Source of the DNA: Chitinophagaceae bacterium UBA1931
GTDB taxonomy: Bacteria; Bacteroidota; Bacteroidia; Chitinophagales; Chitinophagaceae
Direction of reading: 5' to 3'
DNA length: 64,000 bases
Assembly: GCA_002337125.1 (NCBI GenBank)
Contig: DDFJ01000001.1
Location: forward strand, 831,597 to 895,596
Below the pieces are notes generated by a model, which was not told the origin of the DNA, did not search any database, and saw only the letters and a program-made list of their open reading frames with translations. The translations under genes and the position numbers were made by a program. Position 1 is the first letter of the stretch; the number at the start of each line of letters is the position of its first letter. Shown here piece by piece: positions 48,564 to 58,007 of the stretch.

Positions 48564-50144
48564 CTATTGTCTTTTAAGATGAATGAATACCACATCATTT
48601 TCATTTATTGAAGATTCGTAGGTATAAGAATTGTTCTTACTTATAATAATCATCTTTTTTTCGATTGCACGTCCCGCATTTTTATTTTTTAATTGTGTAA
48701 TCATATCCTTGTTTAATTGTGAAGGCTTACCCAGATCAAGATAATCGGTATAAACGTCATTAACCCTGTAGCCTGTTTTATAAAGTTCAAGGATATACTT
48801 ACCGGTTGGTAAATTTGAAAACCTGACCTTTATTTTTTCTTTGTGTTTTGCAGGAATATCTTTGTTATAAAAGTTTTGATTATTGGTTGAATCGGGTAAC
48901 GTGTATGTATAGTCCCATAACAAAACCTGTACATTTCCTTTTTCATCTTTACAAATAAATGAACGGGCATCTTTATTTTCAAGCTCAATTGCTCCCAGCC
49001 TGTTCAGGTATTGATATGCGTAAAAAGCGGGTTTATTAAGTCCTTGTATTGTAAGTAAACCAAAGCCACCATGAAATGGAGTATACCGTGGTCCAGGCTC
49101 TTCGAAAATATCTGTAAATACCCAGTACGACATTGAATTGGCAGCTTTGCCAACCTGCTTTATTTTCTCCAATATATAAGCTGCTTCGTGATAACTGTCA
49201 TGTATTGGATCTGCAGGAGTATAAGACGCACTCCACTCAGTATAATGGAGTTCAAGATTTTTAGTCGCTGAATTTTCAATTTGTTTACGGGAGTTCAATA
49301 CATCTCCACTAACAGCAAACTCATCTTTACTTAATACAGTTCCGCCATTTCCATATTCATCCAGGAAACCCTGACCAACACCGTACGAGTGTGTACTGAT
49401 AAAATCTATGGGAATATTATTTTTTGCACAATGCTCAATCATTTCCGGCACCCAGGCTGCACCGGCAGTTCCTGGACCACCCACTTTGTAATTTTCATTT
49501 ACACTCTTTACAGCTCTAACTGTATAATCGTACAATTTAAAATATTCTTCTTGTGTGCTGCTCCAGAAACCAGGAGACAAATTAGGTTCGTTCCATACTT
49601 CAAAATACCAGCTCTTTACTTCTTGCACACCATATCTGTCGGTGAAATGCTGGACAAGATTTTTTATTAATCCTTCCCACTTCATATAATCTTTTGGTGG
49701 CGTAACATTACCACGCCACCAAAAGATTGTTTTATTTCCGCTTGCCAGTGCATTGGGCATAAAACCCAATTCTACAAAAGGTTTCATTCCAATGCTCACT
49801 AAATAATCATACAGCGCATCAACATACATATAATTATAAACGGGGTTACCTTTATTATCTTCCGTGTATACCGCCATATCATCTGTAAGCAAGCCATGCA
49901 TGCGGATATATTTAAAGCCACACTGTTGATGAACATACGCTAATTGCTGCTGCCAGTCGGCACGTAATCCTTCATTAGCCCTGCCCGCTCCAACACATTC
50001 TTTAAACATGGTGTTTAATGTACCGGCTGTTTTATTGAAATCAATATTTATTGTCCGTTGTGCATTTAACCATAAGATATTTATTAAAAGCCCCAACAAA
50101 AGAATTCCTTTTCTCATCAACTGTTTTTTAAATAAACGAAACAA
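48564..50144 (-). CDS. GH39-family glycosidase (beta-xylosidase-like)
   Basis: Secreted 526-residue GH39 enzyme. Signal peptide ending NILWLNAQ. TIM barrel with the acid/base Glu in FEVWNEPNLSPGFW and nucleophile Glu in LHYTEWSAS, followed by a beta-sandwich. GH39 includes beta-xylosidases and alpha-L-iduronidases; beta-xylosidase is more likely in a plant-glycan locus. It might serve xylosyl or arabinosyl units in the substrate. ATG 50117 is an alternative start. Confidence 0.86.
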   Translation of the reverse strand: MFRLFKKQLMRKGILLLGLLINILWLNAQRTINIDFNKTAGTLNTMFKECVGAGRANEGLRADWQQQLAYVHQQCGFKYIRMHGLLTDDMAVYTEDNKGNPVYNYMYVDALYDYLVSIGMKPFVELGFMPNALASGNKTIFWWRGNVTPPKDYMKWEGLIKNLVQHFTDRYGVQEVKSWYFEVWNEPNLSPGFWSSTQEEYFKLYDYTVRAVKSVNENYKVGGPGTAGAAWVPEMIEHCAKNNIPIDFISTHSYGVGQGFLDEYGNGGTVLSKDEFAVSGDVLNSRKQIENSATKNLELHYTEWSASYTPADPIHDSYHEAAYILEKIKQVGKAANSMSYWVFTDIFEEPGPRYTPFHGGFGLLTIQGLNKPAFYAYQYLNRLGAIELENKDARSFICKDEKGNVQVLLWDYTYTLPDSTNNQNFYNKDIPAKHKEKIKVRFSNLPTGKYILELYKTGYRVNDVYTDYLDLGKPSQLNKDMITQLKNKNAGRAIEKKMIIISKNNSYTYESSINENDVVFIHLKRQ

Positions 50145-50164
50145 ACTTCTCCTGTCATTATTTT

Positions 50165-51628
50165 TTAATACCCTGCTGCTTTGCGTAAAGAATCTAACTG
50201 CTGTTTATCCTCTAATGTTTCAGTTTGCCTGTTTATAACACCGGCCCACAATAATGGAGATATTCCGTTAGCACGGGCATCTCGTACTACTTCTGCATAG
50301 AAATGTGCCACGGATCTTCGAGACAATATTGAATCTGCCGGATTTGGAGCTTTCTCGGCATGATAGGATGCTCCAAATTCACCAATAAACACAGGTATTC
50401 CTTTATCCACATAATTTTTCTTAGCCCATTGCATATTACTCTGTACAAAACTTTCTTCAGTCCCTGCATCTGAGTTATGTGCAACATCGGTAGTAGAATG
50501 TAAGTTTACACCCCAATAATACCGCTCTGTACCCCAACTGGCATCAGCAGAAAGTATACAAAAATTAGCAGGAGTATAGTAGTGAACTTCAAGCATCAAT
50601 CTATCAGGCGTAGGATCAACAGGCCAACCTGGTATGGCGTCAGGAGCAAAATAACTAGCCAGATCAAGCGAAGTGTTTGGTGCCTGAAGCACTAAAGTAC
50701 GATACGCATTTTTTCCTCCGGTAGAACGGACTGCATTGATAAATATCTGATGAAAATCATGTAAAACTGTAATTGATGCTAAATCATTAGCATTAGGTTC
50801 GTTCAAACTTGCAAACATTACATGCTCATCAAAATCACGCAGTGTTGTGGCTACCTGCTCCCATACAGCTTTATGGATAGCTTTTGCACTGTCTAACTTT
50901 GCACCAGTCAGGTAAAAATCATCATTACCATCATGGTGGCGGTTAATTTCCACATACATACCATCATTCACGCAATACTGAACTACTTCTTTAATCCTGT
51001 TTAACCACGCATCATCAATTTTACCTGTTAGTTTGTTCATATGCCCTTGAGCCCAATAACCACAAGGAATTCTTATCGCATTAAAGCCAGCTTTTTTAAG
51101 CGTATCAATCAGTGATTGCGTAATCACAGGATTACCCCAACCGGTTTCTCCACCTGGAGCTTCCATAGTGTTCCAGATATTATACCCCATTTTGATCTTT
51201 GCATTTATTTGCATAGCCGTACTAGCCATGCCGGTAGCATCAGGCGCTTTGGGTGAAGTATTATATGAAGGGAAGATTACCGGTGCCTGAAGTACTGTAA
51301 TTCGTCTGGCTAGCCCATTAGCAGATTTCAGTTTTAAAAGTACAGTACGGCTGATGCCTGTGTTATTAGCCGGCGCTGTTAAGGTAATGGATGCGTTACC
51401 GCTGTTGCCTGCAATAGTACTTAATTTTACCCAGCCAAAACCAGCTGTATCAATACTCCACGCATCATTACAGTCAAATGATAGTGATTTTGTTCCTCCA
51501 TTTTCAGGTATGGTATCTGTAATATTTGAAATAGATAATTGTGGCGAAACTTTTGTTTTTTTACAGGAGCTGATTGCTAAAAGCGTAATAAAAACCCCCG
51601 CAATGCTATAGATAATTTTAATTTTCAT
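50165..51628 (-). CDS. BACON-GH5 surface lipoprotein endo-xyloglucanase-like
   Basis: A 487-residue lipoprotein: lipobox LLAISSC with Lys-Lys after the Cys, typical of Bacteroidota surface export. A BACON domain (about 30-120, ending ITVLQAP) is followed by a GH5 barrel. Catalytic features: ITQSLIDTLKKAGFNAIRIP, EINRHHD, acid/base Glu in SLNEPNA, EVHYYTPA and nucleophile Glu in FIGEFGAS. The same architecture (lipid anchor, BACON, GH5_4) is found in BoGH5A, the surface endo-xyloglucanase of Bacteroides ovatus. The usual GWNLGNTLDA motif is changed to GYNIWNTMEAPGG, which may alter the negative subsites. It should make the first cuts outside the cell. Confidence 0.88.
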   Translation of the reverse strand: MKIKIIYSIAGVFITLLAISSCKKTKVSPQLSISNITDTIPENGGTKSLSFDCNDAWSIDTAGFGWVKLSTIAGNSGNASITLTAPANNTGISRTVLLKLKSANGLARRITVLQAPVIFPSYNTSPKAPDATGMASTAMQINAKIKMGYNIWNTMEAPGGETGWGNPVITQSLIDTLKKAGFNAIRIPCGYWAQGHMNKLTGKIDDAWLNRIKEVVQYCVNDGMYVEINRHHDGNDDFYLTGAKLDSAKAIHKAVWEQVATTLRDFDEHVMFASLNEPNANDLASITVLHDFHQIFINAVRSTGGKNAYRTLVLQAPNTSLDLASYFAPDAIPGWPVDPTPDRLMLEVHYYTPANFCILSADASWGTERYYWGVNLHSTTDVAHNSDAGTEESFVQSNMQWAKKNYVDKGIPVFIGEFGASYHAEKAPNPADSILSRRSVAHFYAEVVRDARANGISPLLWAGVINRQTETLEDKQQLDSLRKAAGY

Positions 51629-51703
51629 CTGTATATTTTTTATGCTTTTTTAAAAAAATTTAAAGTCGCAGGGTAGAAACCCTGCAGACATACCAACTGC
51701 TTG

Positions 51704-53200
51704 CTATTTAATTCTTACTACTCTTAAATTATCAAAAGCACCATAAAATCCAGTTGCTGATGCAGCTGTATTGTAATTATGCATGTATACCTTACATCCA
51801 CTATTTCCTGATGGACCCAATAACTCAGAAAATTTTGTCATAGAAGCTCCTCTTCCTTTGCCGAGGGTAGCATCTGTTTTTCGGAATTCAGTAAAAGGAA
51901 TGGTTAAAGTTATCCAGCCTTTTGTTTTGAATGGTGCCGTGGTAGTTGCAGATATTTGCCAAGGTTCCCAACGACAGATATATGTATCATCATCACTCAT
52001 TATTGTAATTGCACCGCCATTCCATGCATTAGGAATATTTATTTCCATTTTAAATGCATACTTACTAACAGTATCATTCATATTAGCTGTTGGCACCCAT
52101 TGTGCTCCGTTCATAAGTATGGCATAATTAGAATAGGTATTCCCTTCATCAGGAGCCAGAACAGCATTTTTAAGTGACATATACATACTTGAATTGCCTG
52201 GAAAATCAGGGTTGTAAGGTGGCCATCCGGAGTTAGGATCACCGCTATTCAAGGTAGCCCCACCCCACCACTGCCAATTAAAATTCCCGCTCCATTCCCA
52301 ATTGGAAATTGATCCTAAACCTGCTATATCATTCACATTATACTTAGTGGTAGCTGTGCCGAATGCTGTTGTAATAGATACTGGCCCACTTTGTGAAAGT
52401 GAAGGCAATACAAAGCCTACAGAACTTCCATCAGCTGCTGAAACAAAAGAGGTGATACTTGTTCCGGCAAACGTAAATGTTTGAATACTTTTCAGGTATG
52501 TACCATAGATATAAACAGAATCGCCCGTTTTTGCATTTTCGTTAGAAACACCGGTAATAGTTGGCGTTGCAGATATTTTAAAAATAACAGTGCCGCTCTT
52601 GGTAGTTACTACAACATCTCCGCTTACAGGAGCCGGGTTTGGCATAACAAAACCAAGGGCAGTTCCATAGTAATCTGATTTAAAAGAAGCAATATTAGTT
52701 CCTCCATAAGTAAACTTTTGAACTAAAACCAAATCTGCGCCATAAATAAAAACAGAGTCGCCGGGATTAGCAAATACATTTGAAATAGCTGTAATTGTTG
52801 GTTTAGCCGGTAATAGTTTGAAAGAGAATGTTGCTGTACCTCCCGGCGTTGTATATGCAACAGTATTGAGTTTATTAGTATCAATTGTGGAAAACACAAT
52901 AGAAGGAATTTGGACTGCAGCACTTGTTGAAGAAAATATTGCACTATTAAAACTGGCAGGTACACCATTAAACGTTATTTGAAGCGCATTTTGTAAATTT
53001 TGCCCCGTAATAACCACCCATTGGCTATTGGGTACCAGTCCGGATAAAGTTGTATCGGCCGGAGTTGCGGCATAATTAAGAACAGATGTAATTACTGGAG
53101 CCGGTTCTGCTGTTTTTTTGCAGGCAGTCATTAAAAGTATTAATGACATAGCTACACTGAAAAGAAGAATGCCGGTATATATTTGATTCATTTTTTTCAT
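51704..53200 (-). CDS. Surface glycan-binding lipoprotein with TIG domains (SGBP-B-like)
   Basis: A 498-residue lipoprotein (lipobox LLMTAC, then KK). Three Ig/TIG-like domains with motifs such as PTITAISNVFANPGDSVFIYG and PTITGVSNENAKTGDSVYIYG lie at about 40-300. A C-terminal domain of ~200 residues, rich in Trp and Tyr (NWEWSGNFNWQWWGG, WEPWQI), looks like the xyloglucan-binding domain of BoSGBP-B. It binds polysaccharide at the cell surface near SusC/D. It lies right after susD and before the GH5 lipoprotein gene. Confidence 0.85.
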   Translation of the reverse strand: MKKMNQIYTGILLFSVAMSLILLMTACKKTAEPAPVITSVLNYAATPADTTLSGLVPNSQWVVITGQNLQNALQITFNGVPASFNSAIFSSTSAAVQIPSIVFSTIDTNKLNTVAYTTPGGTATFSFKLLPAKPTITAISNVFANPGDSVFIYGADLVLVQKFTYGGTNIASFKSDYYGTALGFVMPNPAPVSGDVVVTTKSGTVIFKISATPTITGVSNENAKTGDSVYIYGTYLKSIQTFTFAGTSITSFVSAADGSSVGFVLPSLSQSGPVSITTAFGTATTKYNVNDIAGLGSISNWEWSGNFNWQWWGGATLNSGDPNSGWPPYNPDFPGNSSMYMSLKNAVLAPDEGNTYSNYAILMNGAQWVPTANMNDTVSKYAFKMEINIPNAWNGGAITIMSDDDTYICRWEPWQISATTTAPFKTKGWITLTIPFTEFRKTDATLGKGRGASMTKFSELLGPSGNSGCKVYMHNYNTAASATGFYGAFDNLRVVRIK

Positions 53201-53239
53201 ATAATTTATTTTATATCCTTATTTAATTAAGAACATTCA

Positions 53240-54814
53240 TTAATAATATTTTACCGGGGCTTCAGCCAATTTTGGATTTGCAGTTAACTCTGTTGCCGGT
53301 ATTTGTAATGTAAATGACCTGAGTGTTGCCGGAAGCACAGTTACAACAGGACTGGCATCTGGAGTAGCAGCTCCTGCAGCATAATTGAAAAAAGCACGGT
53401 TTTGTGCATTTATAATTGTTAATGCTTTAGCCGGTTGCCAATAAGAAAGCCTTACCAGGTCGCCCCAATATTGTCCTTCAAATGCCAACTCAATTCTTCT
53501 TTCGCTGAGAAGCGTATCAAGCGTTATGGTTGAAAGGGGATCAACACCTGCCCTGGTACGCACTTTATTGAAATACAACAACGCTTCTGGATCAGAGGTG
53601 ACTGTATTGCTACCCATAATAGCTTCTGCATATAACAAATACACATCGGCCAGCCTTAGCACAGCATCGTGTTCAGGCGAATCCCATAATGTCATAAGAG
53701 GTGAACTGTTATCAACATCATTACCAATAATATGCTTTTTCAGGCTTGAACCTGTAGCCTTGTAACCACCTTCGGCAGCATTCAATTCAGGAAAGTAATC
53801 GCCATTCATCATAAAAGTTGCTTTCCGCCTTACAGTATCCTTTGCAGAATACTTTAAATAAAGGTCATACGTAGGTTTCATAGAAGCCCAGGCACCCCCC
53901 TTTTTTGGCATAATCGTATTGCTTGGTGCATAGTTATTGAACGTATTGCCATTGCCATAACCTACTCCTGCTGCCCATTGAAAAGCAAATAAAACTTCGG
54001 GAGCATCGTTGTTTTTTACAGTAAACAGGTCGTAATAATTAGGAAACAATGTCTTTCCACTATTTTTGCACACATTTCCTGCATATTTTTTTGCACTGTC
54101 TAAGTAAGCTTGGTTGCGTGTACCATTGCCACCCAAACTTGCCATGGTTAAATACACTTTGCTCAGCATACCTTGAGCTGACCATGTGGTTACTCTGCCT
54201 GTAACATCAGTAACAGGAAGGTTTTGTACTGCATAAGTAAGATCGTTCGTTACAAATTTGTAAACATCAGAAACGATAATGCGGTTAAGCAGAGGGTGCT
54301 CAATGAGCTTGCTGTTATCTTCCACAATAGGTACAGCACCCCAATGCAACACCAGATTAAAATAAGCGTAGCCCCGTATAAACCTTGCTTCAGCTATTGC
54401 CGCATTTTTATCTGCTGCAGGTACAGTTGCAGGAGCATATTGTTGTATACCAAGAATTGTATTGTTGCATTGGCCTATTAAATTATATAACCCTGTCCAG
54501 GCACCTTGCACATAACCGTTAGATGCCGAAAGATTTACTGCAAAAAGTTCATTATTATCAGTACCCTGGTATTGACCAGTAGTTCCATTTCCACTCATTA
54601 CATCGCCAAACTGCAAAAAACCATTGCCATGCCATTGCCAAACGGGGGCACCGCCGTAGAGGCTGGCAGTAGCCAATCTCATTTCTTTTGTAGTTTGATA
54701 AAAGTTATTAGAAGCAATTTGAGATTGCGAAGGGCGGTCAAGAAAACTTTTTTTACATCCGGCTAATGCCAAAAGCAATAGCAAAGAGTAGAATAATTTA
54801 TTGATTGATTTCAT
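53240..54814 (-). CDS. susD: SusD/RagB-family outer-membrane lipoprotein
   Basis: A 524-residue glycan-binding lipoprotein that forms the lid of the SusC transporter. Lipobox LALAGC then KKSFLDRPSQSQI, the classic SusD start. The RagB/SusD helical core spans the middle (ARFIRGYAYFNLVLHWGAVPIV, with TPR-like helices), and the C-terminal part has LADVYLLYAEAI and RRIELAFEGQYWGDLVRL, strongly conserved in the family. It lies 16 nt after susC. The symbol is by homology only. Confidence 0.95.
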   Translation of the reverse strand: MKSINKLFYSLLLLLALAGCKKSFLDRPSQSQIASNNFYQTTKEMRLATASLYGGAPVWQWHGNGFLQFGDVMSGNGTTGQYQGTDNNELFAVNLSASNGYVQGAWTGLYNLIGQCNNTILGIQQYAPATVPAADKNAAIAEARFIRGYAYFNLVLHWGAVPIVEDNSKLIEHPLLNRIIVSDVYKFVTNDLTYAVQNLPVTDVTGRVTTWSAQGMLSKVYLTMASLGGNGTRNQAYLDSAKKYAGNVCKNSGKTLFPNYYDLFTVKNNDAPEVLFAFQWAAGVGYGNGNTFNNYAPSNTIMPKKGGAWASMKPTYDLYLKYSAKDTVRRKATFMMNGDYFPELNAAEGGYKATGSSLKKHIIGNDVDNSSPLMTLWDSPEHDAVLRLADVYLLYAEAIMGSNTVTSDPEALLYFNKVRTRAGVDPLSTITLDTLLSERRIELAFEGQYWGDLVRLSYWQPAKALTIINAQNRAFFNYAAGAATPDASPVVTVLPATLRSFTLQIPATELTANPKLAEAPVKYY

Positions 54815-54830
54815 AAAATTAATTCGTTTT

Positions 54831-57800
54831 TTACTTTGTTAATTTCACATTTACACCAAAAGAAAATACTCTTGATTGAGGATAATACCCATTATCATAA
54901 CCAGCTTGAAGCGGGTTCCATGAGCCAACCTCAGGATCCATTCCTGTGTATTTTGTAATGATAAATGCATTCGATACATTAGCATATACCCGAAACGCAT
55001 AAATATGTGCTTTTGCCACTATGTTTTGTGGTATATTATATCCCAGTGTAATGTTTTTACAGCGTACAAATGAGGCATCTTCTAAATACATATCCGAAAA
55101 GCGCCCATTTTCGTTGGTGTTATCGTTTCGAAGGCTGATAATTTTTGTATCAGGATTTATAACATAAACATTATTTACGTTATTTCTGTCACCATCAGGA
55201 TTAATTAAAGCAGTTTTTGCATAGTTTAATACCCCGGTAAAATAGTTGGTATTATTTAATGGATTCAATTGATTTACCGGCATTTGATTGTACACTTTGT
55301 TGCCTGCATTTCCACTAAAGAAAATATTCAAATCAAATCCTTTATAATTAAATGAGTTATTAAACCCGAATTGGAATTTTGGTTGTGGAGACCCCAGGAA
55401 AGTCTGGTCTCTTGTATCAATAATACCATCACCATTTAAGTCCTTGAACATACGGTCGCCATACCATATGCCACCGCCTGCATTAGCAATTGGGCGGGGT
55501 GTCCCTGATTGATCAGCCGGCAAAGCGTGGTTTTTAAAATCGCTGGCAGTAGCAAATATGCCATCATAGATATAGCCATAAAATGAGCCGATAGGCCTGC
55601 CGACAACAGTCTTTGAGTTTCCAGAAACAAGGCTGGCGTCATCGCCACCAGAACCCAGGTATAATACTTTATTAACATTATGTGATACAGTAACGTCCGT
55701 TTTCCAAGTAAAAGTTTTATTGCTGATATTGGTGGATCCAATTCTGATATCAATTCCTTTGTTTCTGACTGAGCCAACATTAACATAAGGAGCCTGCATT
55801 GCACCAGGTGAATAACTTGCAGTTGTGCCGGAATAGGCAGGAAGAGGCACTTTTAATAAAAGGCCGTCAGTGTAACGATTATACACATCTACTGAAAAAT
55901 TTAATCTCCAGTTAAAAAATGTACCATCTAATCCAAGATTAGCATTCTTTGTTTTTTCCCATGTTACATTAGGATTGGCCAAATTAGATTGAAACTGTGC
56001 CGTACCGGATAAGCCGTTGGCAACTGTTGAAAGCTGGGTTACATAAGTATTGCCGGGTATTCCCTGATTATTCGTTAGGCCATAGCCAAGGCGTAACTTT
56101 AATTCATTAATAGCCTTTACATTTTCTAAAAACTTTTCGTTGTTAATTTTCCATGCAAATGCACCTGAAGCAGTAGATGCCCAGCGACCTGTTGCCGGAA
56201 ATTTATCGGAACCATCCCTGCGAACATTTGCTGTAAATAAGTATTTATCTACCCAACTGAAATTAATACGGCTAAAATATGATTCTGAAGCACCATCACC
56301 ATATACTCCACTATTAAGTGCGGTTGAGGGATCACCGCTGGAAATAGATTGCACATTATTGGAAGGAAAATCTGACCGGCTGGCATAAACATTTGCAGAT
56401 TTACTCATATTGTTTTCATGTCCTAATAATACATTTAGATTGTTCTTGCCAAAAAAATGATTATAGGTAATATAGTTTCGTATAACGGTATAAATGTTAT
56501 CGCCCGAACTATATGAAGAAGTAGTTGGGTTAGGAGTAGTGTATTTCCCAAAAGTAGTTTGAGGCCAGAACCCTTGATTTCTGGAAAAATCAAAATTCCC
56601 GGAAACCTCATTTCTCAACGACAGATCATTTGTAAATTTTATTTCGGCATACGCATTGCCAAACAGCTGGTAGCGGTAATTCATGTTTTTATTAATGAGT
56701 GCCATAGCAACGGGGTTTGAAACCGGTTGAACCCATCCTGAAGTATTTGTAACACCACCCCAGGTGCCATCAATATTTTTTACAGGAATATCGGGGGTCA
56801 ATCGCAAAGCGTCTCCAATAACACCGGCATTAGAACTGTTCACATTTTCAACCACATTTGCCAACTGAAGGCTGGTGCCAATCTTTAACCAATCTGTTGT
56901 TTTATTGTCCAAATTTAATCGAACTGAGTAGCGCTGAAATCTGGATCCAAGCGCAATACCTTGCTGATCGAAATAGCCAACTGAAAATAAGTATTGGGTT
57001 CTTACATCACCGCCGTTTACTGTAAGTGAGTGATTTTGCATAGGTGCATTGCGAAACAATTCATTTTGCCAATTAGTACCTGTACCCAGGTATTTAGGGT
57101 TGGCAAATTCAGGCCTGGCATCAAACTGCCACACAACAGCCCTTTCGTTAAGAAATGTTGCAAGCTGCTGCAAATTAACAGTAGGGAGCCTCTTAGGTAT
57201 TTGCTGATACCCATAATATCCTTCATACGATATTTGAGGAGCTGCTATACTACCCCTTTTAGTTGTGATTACAACTACACCATTCGTTGCCTGAGAACCG
57301 TAAATAGCAGTTGCCGACGCATCTTTTAATACATCTATAGATTCAATTTCAGAAGGGTTAATGGTATTTAAAGGGTTAGCACCATTTCCGGGGTCGTTGG
57401 TTGGTGGAATAATCACACCATCTATAACATATAATGGCGAATTAGAACCACTGATTGAAGATATTCCATGTATTTGAATAGAAACACCACCACCCGGTTG
57501 CCCGGATATTTGTTGAACCAATACGCCGGCAACTTTTCCTTGTAAGGCCTGATCGAAAGTTGTTGGTTGTGTCTTTCGCAGATCATTACCGGTAATAGAA
57601 GATATACCACCAGTAAGATCTTTTCTTTTCACTCTGCCGTATCCAATTACAACCACATCATTCAGCTGGTTATAATTTTCCTCAAGTTGGATTATCATTT
57701 CGGGAGAAGTGGCTTTTACCTCCTTCGTTTTATAACCAACTGAAGTTACAACAAGGATATCGCCTGTTTTTGCTTCAATACTAAAAATCCCCAATGTGGT

Positions 57801-57989
57801 TGCAGTAACTGTACGGCTTGTATTCTTTACCGTTACAGTTGCATTTCCAACAGGCTCAGACGTACGTTGGTTGATAATTTTTCCTGTAATTTTTGTTTGT
57901 CCGTAAACATTTATACCAAACAGAAGCATCAATGGTATGATACCCCATTTAAGCATAAACTGCAAGCGACTCGTTTTTTTTGATTTCAT
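54831..57989 (-). CDS. susC: SusC/RagA-family TonB-linked outer-membrane transporter
   Basis: A 1052-residue transporter that carries oligosaccharides across the outer membrane, with TonB energy and the SusD lid. Signal peptide to about residue 30, carboxypeptidase-regulatory-like domain (~32-110, ITGKIINQRTSEPVGNATVT), TonB-box-like VVVIGYG, plug domain (RKTQPTTFDQALQGKVAGV; ASATAIYGSQATNGVVVITT) and a 22-strand barrel to the C-terminus. It starts 18 nt after the GH31 stop. The symbol is by homology only. Confidence 0.95.
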   Translation of the reverse strand: MKSKKTSRLQFMLKWGIIPLMLLFGINVYGQTKITGKIINQRTSEPVGNATVTVKNTSRTVTATTLGIFSIEAKTGDILVVTSVGYKTKEVKATSPEMIIQLEENYNQLNDVVVIGYGRVKRKDLTGGISSITGNDLRKTQPTTFDQALQGKVAGVLVQQISGQPGGGVSIQIHGISSISGSNSPLYVIDGVIIPPTNDPGNGANPLNTINPSEIESIDVLKDASATAIYGSQATNGVVVITTKRGSIAAPQISYEGYYGYQQIPKRLPTVNLQQLATFLNERAVVWQFDARPEFANPKYLGTGTNWQNELFRNAPMQNHSLTVNGGDVRTQYLFSVGYFDQQGIALGSRFQRYSVRLNLDNKTTDWLKIGTSLQLANVVENVNSSNAGVIGDALRLTPDIPVKNIDGTWGGVTNTSGWVQPVSNPVAMALINKNMNYRYQLFGNAYAEIKFTNDLSLRNEVSGNFDFSRNQGFWPQTTFGKYTTPNPTTSSYSSGDNIYTVIRNYITYNHFFGKNNLNVLLGHENNMSKSANVYASRSDFPSNNVQSISSGDPSTALNSGVYGDGASESYFSRINFSWVDKYLFTANVRRDGSDKFPATGRWASTASGAFAWKINNEKFLENVKAINELKLRLGYGLTNNQGIPGNTYVTQLSTVANGLSGTAQFQSNLANPNVTWEKTKNANLGLDGTFFNWRLNFSVDVYNRYTDGLLLKVPLPAYSGTTASYSPGAMQAPYVNVGSVRNKGIDIRIGSTNISNKTFTWKTDVTVSHNVNKVLYLGSGGDDASLVSGNSKTVVGRPIGSFYGYIYDGIFATASDFKNHALPADQSGTPRPIANAGGGIWYGDRMFKDLNGDGIIDTRDQTFLGSPQPKFQFGFNNSFNYKGFDLNIFFSGNAGNKVYNQMPVNQLNPLNNTNYFTGVLNYAKTALINPDGDRNNVNNVYVINPDTKIISLRNDNTNENGRFSDMYLEDASFVRCKNITLGYNIPQNIVAKAHIYAFRVYANVSNAFIITKYTGMDPEVGSWNPLQAGYDNGYYPQSRVFSFGVNVKLTK

Positions 57990-58007
57990 TTTTATTTTTT
58001 TAGCAGT